Source of the DNA: CAISIP01 sp038326025
Lineage (GTDB): Bacteria; Pseudomonadota; Gammaproteobacteria; Burkholderiales; Burkholderiaceae_C
Assembly: GCA_038326025.1 (NCBI GenBank)
Contig: JBBQJP010000005.1
Span: forward strand, 1 to 64,000
Length of the DNA: 64,000 nucleotides
Direction of reading: 5' to 3'
Shown: piece after piece, positions 26,030 through 35,238 of the stretch
Layout of the letters: each line of letters starts with the position of its first letter
Numbering within the stretch: the first letter of the stretch is position 1
The notes under the pieces: generated by a model
The model's input: the letters and a program-made list of their open reading frames with translations, nothing else
The model's database searches: none
What the model was told of the DNA's origin: nothing
Program-made: the position numbers and the translations under genes

Positions 26030-26605
26030 ATGGTGATGGCTGATTCGGGGAAAGTGCTGGTGCTGCTGGGCGGCGAGTCGACCGGCAAGTCGTGGCTGGC
26101 CCAGGCCTTGTGCCAGGCTTTGCAGGACGAGGGTCATGATGTGGTGGTCGTGCCCGAACATCTGCGGCTGTTTTGCGAGACCTATGGCCGCACACCACGT
26201 GTCGACGAGCAGCCGGGTATTGCCGAAACACAGACTCAAGTTATAACGCAGGCCGCGTGCAAGCATGCGATCGTGATTGCCGACACCAGCGCGTTGATGA
26301 CGGCGGTCTACAGCGCGCGCTTGTTCGGGGATGCCAGCCTGTACCCGCACGCCATCGCCACGCAGTGGCGTTATGCCGCAACATTGCTCACCGCGCTGGA
26401 TCTGCCCTGGGTGGCGGATGGACTACAGCGCGACGGGCCGAGGTCGCGCCAGTGGATCGACAACGATCTGCGCGAAGTGCTGGTCGACCATGGCCTGCCT
26501 TTTTCGGTGATCCACGGCATCGGCCCGGCGCGGCTGGCGGCGGCGTTGGCGGCGATCCGGCCGGCCCTTCGCAACTCACCGGATACCGTGGCCGGGGAGC
26601 GTTGA
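26030..26605 (+). CDS. NadR-like P-loop NTPase / AAA ATPase, apparently C-terminally shortened
   Basis: 191 residues with a Walker A loop GGESTGKSWLA near residues 13-23, then VVVVPEHLRLFCETYGR and ETQTQVITQAA. This pattern belongs to the small ATPases related to the ribosylnicotinamide kinase part of NadR. Substrate unknown. The TGA stop at 26603-26605 is followed in the same frame by 22 codons that encode RWTCPNCGGVPC and then a second TGA (stop to about 26671). Homologous ATPases tend, as far as I recall, to end in a Trp/Cys-rich tail, so the stop may be a nonsense mutation. ATG 26030 or 26036 is the start. Confidence 0.7.
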   Translation: MVMADSGKVLVLLGGESTGKSWLAQALCQALQDEGHDVVVVPEHLRLFCETYGRTPRVDEQPGIAETQTQVITQAACKHAIVIADTSALMTAVYSARLFGDASLYPHAIATQWRYAATLLTALDLPWVADGLQRDGPRSRQWIDNDLREVLVDHGLPFSVIHGIGPARLAAALAAIRPALRNSPDTVAGER

Positions 26606-26707
26606 CGCTGGACCTGTCCGAACTGCGGCGGAGTGCCTTGTTTGCCGATTTTGCGGCCCGACGCGGCGTCCAGCTGACCGCCGGAAACGGGATCAGGCGG
26701 CGAAACT

Positions 26708-28117
<1,410 letters not shown>

Positions 28118-28186
28118 ATGCAGATCTCCGGGGTTGGCCCGCTGATATTAAGGCGAGGGACTGCAGCCCGCGTGGGATGGCGAATA

Positions 28187-28399
28187 TCAGGGTGACGGAT
28201 CGGACGATGGCACCCGGATAGTGCCTTCCCACTGGCAGTCATGTTGGCGGCAGCGGTAGCGATGCGTCGGCGCAAACAGGCCGAGCAGTCGGTCGATCGG
28301 GCGTCGGGGCATGCGCACCAGGTCGTGGCCACAACGCGGGCAGGCCAGGCGAGCGCCGGTGCCTTCCGAGCCTGAAGCGTAGCCTGTGGGTGTTGTCAT
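28187..28399 (-). CDS. Small zinc-ribbon protein of unknown function
   Basis: 70 residues from ATG 28399 (MTTPTGYASG); a longer frame to 28489 has an unconvincing start. Two Cys pairs or Cys/His clusters, CPRCGHDLVRMPRRP and YRCRQHDCQWEG, could bind one zinc ion, separated by a hydrophobic stretch RLLGLFAPTH. It lies upstream of fumC on the same strand with a gap of 69 bases. I do not recognise a function. The 227 bases between it and the GlcD-like gene show nothing I can name. Confidence 0.6.
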   Translation of the reverse strand: MTTPTGYASGSEGTGARLACPRCGHDLVRMPRRPIDRLLGLFAPTHRYRCRQHDCQWEGTIRVPSSDPSP

Positions 28400-28626
28400 G
28401 TGTGATCCTGTGCGATGGCCGCGGCGCGCCCGAATGGGCCGCCGCCAATGGAGTAGCGTGCAGGGCTTGCCCGCTCGGCCATTCTCCAAGATTACTATGG
28501 CACGACAGGTGATGCCAGCACTATGTCAAAAGCCTATGATGGCACAGCGCATTGCGACAAGGTGCAACACCATGCAACACCGACTGACCCACTTGTGGCC
28601 GGTGCCCGGACAGCGCGCACCCGGGC

Positions 28627-30141
28627 TCAGAAACGCGGGAGGTTGGCGAATGCCGGATTGCGTGGCTTGTTGCCGCGCACCAGTTCGCGGCCATATTCGG
28701 CGCAGCGTTGCAGTGTGGGAATCACCTTGCCGGGATTGAGCAGGCCCTTGGGGTCGAAGGCATATTTGACCCCCAGCATCTGGGCGTTTTCGTCGGCACT
28801 GAACTGCACACACATGGAGTTGAGCTTCTCCACGCCCACGCCATGTTCACCGGTCACGGTGCCGCCCATGGCGACACTGGTCTCCAGGATGTCGGCGCCA
28901 AACAGTTCGCAGCGGCGCAACTGGTCGGGGTCATTGGCGTCGAACAGGATCAGTGGATGCAGATTGCCGTCGCCGGCATGGAATACGTTGGCGCAGCGTA
29001 GCTGGTACTTCTTTTCCATCTGCTGGATCGCCAGCAGGATGTCGGCCAGGCGTTTGCGCGGAATCGTCGAGTCCATGCACATGTAGTCCGGGCTTATGCG
29101 CCCGCTGGCCGGAAATGCGTTCTTGCGGCCGCTCCAGAAACGCAGGCGTTCGGCTTCGTCGCGGCTCACCGCAATGGCCGTGGCGCCGTGTTGCGTGAGC
29201 ACATCCTTCATGCGGCCGATTTCCTCTTCGACCTCCTCGGGCGTGCCGTCGCTCTCGCACAGCAGGATTGCCTCGGCCGTGAGGTCGTACCCGGCATGCA
29301 CGAAGTCCTCGACCGCTGCGGTCATCGGCTTGTCCATCATTTCGAGCCCGGCCGGAATGATGCCGGCGGCGATTACGGCGGCCACTGCATCGCCGGCTTT
29401 GCGCACGTCGTCGAAGCTGGCCATGATGCAACGCGCCAGCGTGGGTTTGGGCACCAGCTTGACGGTGACCTCGGTGATCACGGCCAGCATGCCCTCGGAG
29501 CCGACCAGCAGTGGCAGTAGATCGTAACCGCCGACATCGAGCGCGTCTGAGCCGATCACCAGTTCCTCGCCGTCCATCGTGAAGCCACGCACCTTGAACA
29601 CGTTATGCAATGTCAGGCCGTATTTCAGGCAATGCACGCCGCCCGAGTTCTCGGCCACATTGCCGCCGATGGTGCAGGCGATCTGGCTCGATGGATCGGG
29701 TGCGTAGTACAGGCCCAGTGGCGCCGCCGCCTCGCTGATGGCCAGGTTGCGTACGCCACTTTGGACCCGCGCGGTGCGCGCGAGTGGGTCGAGCTGAAGA
29801 ATCTTGTTGAACTTGGCCAGGCTCAGCGTCACACCCAGCGCATGGGGCATGGCGCCACCCGACAAGCCGGTGCCGGCGCCGCGTGCGACCACCGGCACGT
29901 CCATGCCATGGCAGATGCGCAGCACGGCCTGCACCTGCGCCAGCGTCTCGGGCAGGGCCACGACCAGCGGACGCTGGCGGTAGGCGGTCAGCCCGTCGCA
30001 TTCGTAGGGCGTGGTGTCTTCGTTGTTCCAAAGCAGGCAGTGTCCGGGCAGCGCCGCCCCCAGCGCCTGCACCACGGCCTGCTGGCGCTGCGAGCGTTCG
30101 GACTTCGTTGTTGTCGGAGGGGCGAGGGTTTCGGTAGACAT
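28627..30141 (-). CDS. glcD: FAD-linked oxidase, GlcD-like (glycolate/D-lactate dehydrogenase type)
   Basis: Flavoprotein of the vanillyl-alcohol-oxidase fold that oxidises 2-hydroxy acids. From ATG 30141 (MSTETLAPPTTTKS) it has 504 residues; an upstream ATG at 30180 is less likely. The FAD-binding pattern VARGAGTGLSGGAMPH is near residues 92-107, with ACTIGGNVAENSGGVHCLKYG further on. The C-terminal cap has VFHAGDGNLHPLI and GEHGVGVEK, shared by GlcD and D-lactate dehydrogenases. The partner genes glcE and glcF are not adjacent, so the exact substrate is uncertain. Confidence 0.88.
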   Translation of the reverse strand: MSTETLAPPTTTKSERSQRQQAVVQALGAALPGHCLLWNNEDTTPYECDGLTAYRQRPLVVALPETLAQVQAVLRICHGMDVPVVARGAGTGLSGGAMPHALGVTLSLAKFNKILQLDPLARTARVQSGVRNLAISEAAAPLGLYYAPDPSSQIACTIGGNVAENSGGVHCLKYGLTLHNVFKVRGFTMDGEELVIGSDALDVGGYDLLPLLVGSEGMLAVITEVTVKLVPKPTLARCIMASFDDVRKAGDAVAAVIAAGIIPAGLEMMDKPMTAAVEDFVHAGYDLTAEAILLCESDGTPEEVEEEIGRMKDVLTQHGATAIAVSRDEAERLRFWSGRKNAFPASGRISPDYMCMDSTIPRKRLADILLAIQQMEKKYQLRCANVFHAGDGNLHPLILFDANDPDQLRRCELFGADILETSVAMGGTVTGEHGVGVEKLNSMCVQFSADENAQMLGVKYAFDPKGLLNPGKVIPTLQRCAEYGRELVRGNKPRNPAFANLPRF

Positions 30142-30188
30142 CGTGATCAGGACTCCTGGGCAATCCGTAGCTTTCATCATAGTGCCGC

Positions 30189-31235
30189 ATGCGAGCGGCA
30201 GGATGGATCAAATTTTCAGCGGTGCGTGAATCGGATACTGGCCTGGCGACTGCGTTGGCGTTCACCGCGGTGGCGTCGGCGCAGAATTACAAGTCCGAAT
30301 ACAAGATGTCGCTGGTGGTGGGCACGGCCTTCCCCTGGGGCAAGGGCGGCGAGATCTGGGCCAATCTGGTCAAAGAGCGCACCAGTGGTCGCATCAATAT
30401 CAAGCTGTATCCCGGCGTGTCGCTGGTGCAGGGCGACCAGACGCGCGAGTTCACCGCGATCCGCCAAGGCGTGATCGACATGGCCATCGGCTCGACCATC
30501 AACTGGTCGCCGCAGGTCAAGGAACTGAACCTGTTCTCGATGCCCTTCCTGATGCCCGACTACGCAGCGATCGACGCGTTGACCCACGGTGATGTCGGCA
30601 AGCAGATATTCGGCATCATCGAGAAGGCCGGTGTTGTGCCATTGGCCTGGGGCGAAAACGGCTACCGCGAGGTCACCAACTCCAAGGGTCCGATCCGCAA
30701 GCCGGAAGACCTCAAGGGCCTGAAACTGCGCGTGGTGGGATCGCCGCTGTTCTCGGACATCTTCACCGCGCTGGGCGCTAACCCGACCCAGATGAGCTGG
30801 GCCGACGCGCAGCCAGCCCTGTCCAGTGGTGCGGTGGATGGCCAGGAGAACCCGATGTCGGTGTTCACTGCAGCCAAGATGCACACCATCGGCCAGAAAC
30901 ACGTGACGATGTGGGGCTACGTCGCCGACCCGCTGGTGTTCGTCGTCAACAAGGAAGTCTGGGCATCGTGGACGCCGGCTGACCAGGCCATTGTGCGCCA
31001 GGCCGCCATCGACGCGGGCAAGGAAGAGACTGCCATCGCGCGCAAGGGGCTGGCCGAGGCCGGCAAGCCGCTGCTCAAGGAAATCGCGGCCCTGGGCGTG
31101 ACCATCACCGAACTCAGCCCGGCCGAGCGTGATGCCTTCGTCAAGGCGACCCGTCCGGTCTACGACAAGTGGAAGACACAGATCGGCGGCGATCTGGTGA
31201 GCTCTGCTGAAAAGGCGATCGCGGCGCGCAAGTAA
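30189..31235 (+). CDS. DctP-type TRAP transporter solute-binding protein, without permease
   Basis: Periplasmic receptor of the DctP family: TSGRINIKLYPGVSLVQGDQ, FLMPDYAAID, and NPTQMSWADAQPALSSGAVD followed by GQENP are typical. About 330 mature residues. The N-terminus is odd: the hydrophobic core GLATALAFTAVASAQ is a good cleavage region, but the preceding segment carries Glu and Asp instead of the usual basic start. Candidate starts are ATG 30189 or GTG 30222, neither with a good ribosome site. It is squeezed against the divergent GlcD-like gene, and no DctQ/DctM genes follow. A strong terminator ends it. Confidence 0.85.
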   Translation: MRAAGWIKFSAVRESDTGLATALAFTAVASAQNYKSEYKMSLVVGTAFPWGKGGEIWANLVKERTSGRINIKLYPGVSLVQGDQTREFTAIRQGVIDMAIGSTINWSPQVKELNLFSMPFLMPDYAAIDALTHGDVGKQIFGIIEKAGVVPLAWGENGYREVTNSKGPIRKPEDLKGLKLRVVGSPLFSDIFTALGANPTQMSWADAQPALSSGAVDGQENPMSVFTAAKMHTIGQKHVTMWGYVADPLVFVVNKEVWASWTPADQAIVRQAAIDAGKEETAIARKGLAEAGKPLLKEIAALGVTITELSPAERDAFVKATRPVYDKWKTQIGGDLVSSAEKAIAARK

Positions 31236-31286
31236 AGGCAAAGGCCGCGCGGCGGCAATGCGGACACGCCGCTGGGGTGTCCACCC

Positions 31287-31318
31287 AAGAGGCTTCCCGG
31301 TAACGGGAAGCCTCTTTC
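31287..31318 (+). terminator. Rho-independent terminator after the DctP-type receptor
   Basis: Perfect 13-base-pair stem: AAGAGGCTTCCCG at 31287-31299 pairs with CGGGAAGCCTCTT at 31304-31316 across a 4-base loop, followed by a short T-rich stretch. It begins 52 bases after the receptor stop at 31235 and separates that gene from the chromate operon. Confidence 0.85.
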
Positions 31319-31348
31319 AGTTTCTGGCTCGCACAGTCGAAAAATTCC

Positions 31349-31405
31349 TTGCGGCAGATTGATGATTGTGTAATAGTTGAATCAATGTCTGAAGTAATTG
31401 ATTCA
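31349..31405 (+). promoter_or_regulatory. Candidate chrB promoter and operator overlapping the start codon
   Basis: A -35-like TTGCGG at 31349-31354 and a -10-like TAATAG at 31371-31376 are 16 bases apart. This puts the transcription start close to the chrB ATG at 31385. A perfect 9-base inverted repeat, TGAATCAAT (31378-31386) and ATTGATTCA (31397-31405) with a 10-base spacer, straddles the start codon. ChrB proteins are known regulators of chromate operons, so this could be an autoregulatory site. No Shine-Dalgarno sequence precedes the ATG. Confidence 0.5.
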
Positions 31406-32350
31406 TCATTTGCGATCCTGATCGTTACGCTACCGACCCAGCCGAGCGCTGTGCGGCTGCGTATCTGGCGCGCGCTCAAGGCGCTCGGGTGTGTGGCGTT
31501 GCGCGATGGGGCCTATGTGTTGCCGCTGGCCCATGCGCCGGCGCTGGAGGCCCTGGCCGAGCAGGTGCAGGAACACGGGGGCAGCGCGTCTGTGATGCAG
31601 TTGTCGGCGCGTGACGACGCGCAGCAACGGGACCTGCAGGCGCAATTCGATCGCAGCGACGCCTATGTGGCCTGGCAGCAATCTGTGCGTGTGGTGCATG
31701 CCGAACTCGATGGCCTGGCCGAGACCGAGGCACGCCGACGGCTGCGGGGTGCTTCCGAGGCCTTGCAGGCGATCACGCGGATTGACTACTTTCCCGCCGA
31801 GGCGGCGTTGCAGGCGCAGGATGAACTGGTGCAGTTGCGCCAGGCGCTGGACGCGCGGTTTTCGCGCGGCGAGCCGCAGTCGGTTGTGGGGGAGGTGTTG
31901 CGTGTCGATGCCGGGGCTTTCCAGCGCAAGCGCTGGGCCACCCGCGCCAGGCCCTGGGTGGACCGGCTGGCCAGCGCCTGGCTGATCCGCCGCTTCATCG
32001 ATCCGCAGGCGCGAATCGTCTGGCTCGCGGACGTTTCCAAGGCGCCGCGTGGGGTGATCGGTTTCGACTTCGACGATGCCCGTTTCACCCATGTCGGCAG
32101 CCGGGTCACGTTCGAGGTCTTGATGGTCAGTTTTTCACTCGAGCAGGACCGTCGCCTGTTGTCGATTGCTGCCACGGTCCATTACCTGGACGCCGGCGGC
32201 ATTCCGACGCCGCAAGCCGCTGGCCTTGAGGCCGTATTGGGTGGGCTGCGCGAATTGCACGCTGACGACGATGTCTTGTTGCAGGCCGCTAGTGCAGTGT
32301 TTGACGCCTTGTATGCCATGCCAGTCGAAAAAGGATTGACCGCACCATGA
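31385..32350 (+). CDS. chrB: Chromate resistance regulator ChrB
   Basis: 321 residues from ATG 31385 (MSEVIDSSFAILIVTLPTQP). The N-terminal part (LRIWRALKALGCVALRDGAY) is the ChrB N-terminal domain, resembling small winged or ferredoxin-like regulators. The C-terminal half (ATRARPWVDRLASAWLIRRF then IGFDFDDARFTHVG) is the chromate-resistance exported-protein type domain. Known ChrB proteins sense chromate and control chrA. Its last codons overlap chrA by ATGA, so the pair is translationally coupled. Confidence 0.9.
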   Translation: MSEVIDSSFAILIVTLPTQPSAVRLRIWRALKALGCVALRDGAYVLPLAHAPALEALAEQVQEHGGSASVMQLSARDDAQQRDLQAQFDRSDAYVAWQQSVRVVHAELDGLAETEARRRLRGASEALQAITRIDYFPAEAALQAQDELVQLRQALDARFSRGEPQSVVGEVLRVDAGAFQRKRWATRARPWVDRLASAWLIRRFIDPQARIVWLADVSKAPRGVIGFDFDDARFTHVGSRVTFEVLMVSFSLEQDRRLLSIAATVHYLDAGGIPTPQAAGLEAVLGGLRELHADDDVLLQAASAVFDALYAMPVEKGLTAP

Positions 32351-33720
32351 CGAACCCTGTTGCACAAGCAAGCTCAGCTTCAGCCGACGCACCCGCCGCG
32401 GTCAGTCTGGCACAAGCGTTCTGGTTCTGGCTCAAGCTCGGCTTCATCAGCTTTGGCGGGCCGGCCGGGCAGATCGCGATCATGCATACCGAGCTGGTTG
32501 AGCGCCGGCGCTGGATCAGCGAGAAACGTTTTCTGCATGCACTGAACTACTGCATGGTATTGCCGGGGCCGGAGGCGCAACAACTCGCGACCTACATCGG
32601 CTGGTTGATGCACCGCAGCTGGGGTGGGCTGGTGGCAGGCGGTTTGTTCGTGTTGCCGTCGTTGTTCATCTTGATCCTGCTGTCGTGGATCTACATGGCA
32701 TATGGCCAGTTGCCGGTGGTGGTGGGCTTGTTCTACGGCATCAAACCGGCAGTGACGGCCGTGGTGCTGCATGCGGCCTGGCGCATTGGCAGCCGGGCAC
32801 TCAAGAACGGCTGGCTGTGGGCGGTGGCTGCGCTGGCCTTTGTCGGCATTTTTGCGCTGCGGCTGCCGTTTCCGGCCATCGTGCTGGGCGCGGCGGTGAT
32901 CGGTTATCTCGGCGGGCAGTACCGACCGGCGGCATTTGCCGTAGGGGGTGGCCACGCGGCGGATGGCACGCGCCATGGCGCCGCGTTGATTGACGACGAC
33001 ACGCCAACGCCACGTCATGCGGTGTTCTCGCGCGCACGGTTGCTGCGCCTGATGCTGCTGGCGCTGGGTTTGTGGGCCGGCGCCATGGCGGTGCTGATTC
33101 TGGTCTGGGGTTGGCAGGCGACCGTATCGCAGATGGGCTGGTTCTTCACCAAGGCGGCGTTGCTGACTTTTGGGGGCGCGTATGCCGTGTTGCCGTATGT
33201 TTACCAAGGTGCGGTCGAGAATTACCAATGGTTGTCCGCCACGCAGATGATCGATGGCCTGGCACTGGGCGAGACCACACCGGGGCCGCTGATCATGGTC
33301 GTGGCCTATGTCGGTTTTGTTGGTGGCTGGTTGGCCCAGGTGCTGGGGCCGGACGCGCCCTTCCTGGGCGGCGTGCTGGCAGCAACCGTGGTCACGTTCT
33401 TCACGTTTTTGCCGTCGTTCGTATTGATATTTGCCGGCGGCCCGCTGATCGAAACCACCCACGGCAAGCTCGCCTTCACGGCGCCGTTGACCGCCATCAC
33501 CGCAGCAGTGGTGGGTGTGATCCTGAACCTGGCGCTGTTTTTTGCCTGGCATGTGTGGTGGCCCCAGGGAACTGAAGGGCCCGTCGACGTCGTGGCCGCA
33601 ACCATCACCGTGCTGGCCGTGCTGGCACTGTTCCGCTTCAAAGTGGGCGTGATGACGCTGATCGCGGTATGTGCGCTGGCTGGTCTTGCGGTCACGATAT
33701 TGCTACCTCTACTGTATTGA
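32347..33720 (+). CDS. chrA: Chromate efflux transporter ChrA
   Basis: Inner-membrane CHR-family exporter of chromate. The 457-residue long form has two homologous CHR domains. The first starts with FWFWLKLGFISFGGPAGQIA and has VLPGPEAQQLATYIGW; the second has FFTKAALLTFGGAYAVLPYV and GLALGETTPGPLIMVVAYVG. About ten hydrophobic helices are visible, with a polar linker around residues 195-220. It overlaps chrB by 4 bases, and a rhodanese gene follows after 13 bases. Confidence 0.95.
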   Translation: MTNPVAQASSASADAPAAVSLAQAFWFWLKLGFISFGGPAGQIAIMHTELVERRRWISEKRFLHALNYCMVLPGPEAQQLATYIGWLMHRSWGGLVAGGLFVLPSLFILILLSWIYMAYGQLPVVVGLFYGIKPAVTAVVLHAAWRIGSRALKNGWLWAVAALAFVGIFALRLPFPAIVLGAAVIGYLGGQYRPAAFAVGGGHAADGTRHGAALIDDDTPTPRHAVFSRARLLRLMLLALGLWAGAMAVLILVWGWQATVSQMGWFFTKAALLTFGGAYAVLPYVYQGAVENYQWLSATQMIDGLALGETTPGPLIMVVAYVGFVGGWLAQVLGPDAPFLGGVLAATVVTFFTFLPSFVLIFAGGPLIETTHGKLAFTAPLTAITAAVVGVILNLALFFAWHVWWPQGTEGPVDVVAATITVLAVLALFRFKVGVMTLIAVCALAGLAVTILLPLLY

Positions 33721-33733
33721 AAGGAATCCGGAC

Positions 33734-34084
33734 ATGTCACATGCAGACGACGACGCCGAGGCGCTTGGCGCCGAGCAGGGCGATATTGCAGCGGCGGTAC
33801 TGATTGACGTGCGGCGCCCACCCGCGTTCGCGTTGGCAAGCCATATGTTGCCCGGCGCGGTATGGCATGACCCGCAGAGCGTGTCGGATTGGGCGGCCGG
33901 ACTCGATGCCGACCGACCTGTCGTGGTCTATTGTGTGCATGGCCATGAAGTCAGCCGCAACGCCGCCCGGGAGTTGTGTGCGCTGGGTTTGCAGGCGCGC
34001 TTTCTGCGGGGCGGTTTCGAGGCCTGGAAAGACGCCGGCTTGCCATTGGTTGGCAAACCTGGTGCGTCGGGGCTCGATGACTGA
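33734..34084 (+). CDS. Rhodanese-domain protein of the chromate operon
   Basis: Single-domain rhodanese of 116 residues from ATG 33734, preceded by AAAGGA. The active-site loop is VVYCVHGHEVSRNAA with the catalytic Cys near residue 76, and the family start AAAVLIDVRRPPAF is at about residues 19-32. Rhodanese-like genes (ChrE-type) are known in some chr operons and may handle sulfur or thiol stress from chromate reduction; that role is inferred. It follows chrA by 13 bases. Confidence 0.85.
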   Translation: MSHADDDAEALGAEQGDIAAAVLIDVRRPPAFALASHMLPGAVWHDPQSVSDWAAGLDADRPVVVYCVHGHEVSRNAARELCALGLQARFLRGGFEAWKDAGLPLVGKPGASGLDD

Positions 34085-34247
34085 GGCCCTGCAATAGCGC
34101 ATTGGGCAGGGCTTGGCAGCCCGGTGGGGCCGTATGGCGCAGCGGGTATTTCCCGATTCGGGCTGCTAGGGGTCATGGTAGAGTTTGAGCACTTGGCGCG
34201 CGTGTTCACGCGCAACCCCCCATTCAACTGGTTTTGCAGGAGATTGC

Positions 34248-35225
34248 ATGTTCAAAGTACAGACCCCTATCCGTCGCCGTTCCGTGGTGCTGGGCGCCAT
34301 TGGCGCCGCGTCGCTGGCCTTGACGCCTCTGGCGCGTGCGCAGCAGAAATTCATCAACGTGCTGACCGGTGGCCAGAGCGGTGTCTATTACCCGCTGGGT
34401 GTGGCTTTGTCCCAGATATACGGCAAGGTGCTGCCGGACGCCAAGGTCACGGTGCAGTCGACCAAGGCTTCTGCTGAAAACCTGAACCTGCTGCAGGCCG
34501 GTCGCGGCGAGATTGCGCTGACCCTGGGCGACGCCCTGTCGGACGCATGGAAAGGCGACAAGGAAGCCGGTTTCACAACCCCTTTGAAGAAACTGCGCGC
34601 GGTGGCTGGTGTCTATGCCAACTACATTCAGATCGTGGCCAGTGCCGACGCCGGCATCAAGACGATGGCCGACCTCAAGGGCAAACGCATTTCCGTTGGC
34701 GCACCCAAGTCGGGCACCGAACTCAACGCGCGCGCAATTCTGAAGGCAGCCGGCCTGTCGTACAGCGATTTCTCCAAGGTCGAATACCTGGCCTTCGGAG
34801 AGTCGGTCGAGCTGATGAAGAACCGCCAGCTCGACGTGACCTTGCAGTCTGCGGGTCTGGGTGTCGCGTCGATCCGCGATCTGTCCACTGCGGTCAAGAT
34901 TGTCGTGGTGCCAATTCCGGCCGACGTGGTGGCCAAGGTGGGCGATGCAGCCTATCAGCCGTCCGTCATTCCAGCCAACACGTATGGCGGCCAGACCGCC
35001 GATGTACCGACCGCTGCGATCAAGAATTTCCTGGTTTCGCACGAAGGTGTACCGGCCGATGCGGTCTACCTGATGACCAAGTCGATGTTCGAGAACCTCG
35101 ACACCCTGGTGGCCGCACATGCCGCCGCCAAAGGCATCACGAAAGAAGGCGCGACCACCGGTACTACGGTGCCCTTCCACGCGGGTGCTGAGAAGTACTA
35201 CCGGGAAGTGGGTCTGATGAAGTAA
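34248..35225 (+). CDS. TAXI-family TRAP transporter solute-binding protein
   Basis: Periplasmic receptor of 325 residues from ATG 34248, preceded by CAGGAG. The signal peptide MFKVQTPIRRRSVVLGAIGA is twin-arginine-like, with RRRSVV and the hydrophobic stretch ASLALTPLARAQ. TAXI hallmarks are FINVLTGGQSGVYYPLGVAL and KGKRISVGAPKSGTELNARA. It is coupled with the fused permease 13 bases downstream. Ligands of this family include glutamate and other carboxylates; none can be assigned here. Confidence 0.92.
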   Translation: MFKVQTPIRRRSVVLGAIGAASLALTPLARAQQKFINVLTGGQSGVYYPLGVALSQIYGKVLPDAKVTVQSTKASAENLNLLQAGRGEIALTLGDALSDAWKGDKEAGFTTPLKKLRAVAGVYANYIQIVASADAGIKTMADLKGKRISVGAPKSGTELNARAILKAAGLSYSDFSKVEYLAFGESVELMKNRQLDVTLQSAGLGVASIRDLSTAVKIVVVPIPADVVAKVGDAAYQPSVIPANTYGGQTADVPTAAIKNFLVSHEGVPADAVYLMTKSMFENLDTLVAAHAAAKGITKEGATTGTTVPFHAGAEKYYREVGLMK

Positions 35226-35238
35226 ATCGGCAGCACAA

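Noticed and set aside
26603..26605. TGA as a selenocysteine codon
   Set aside because: No selenocysteine insertion hairpin is obvious directly downstream and the protein family is not a selenoprotein family; a nonsense mutation is simpler.
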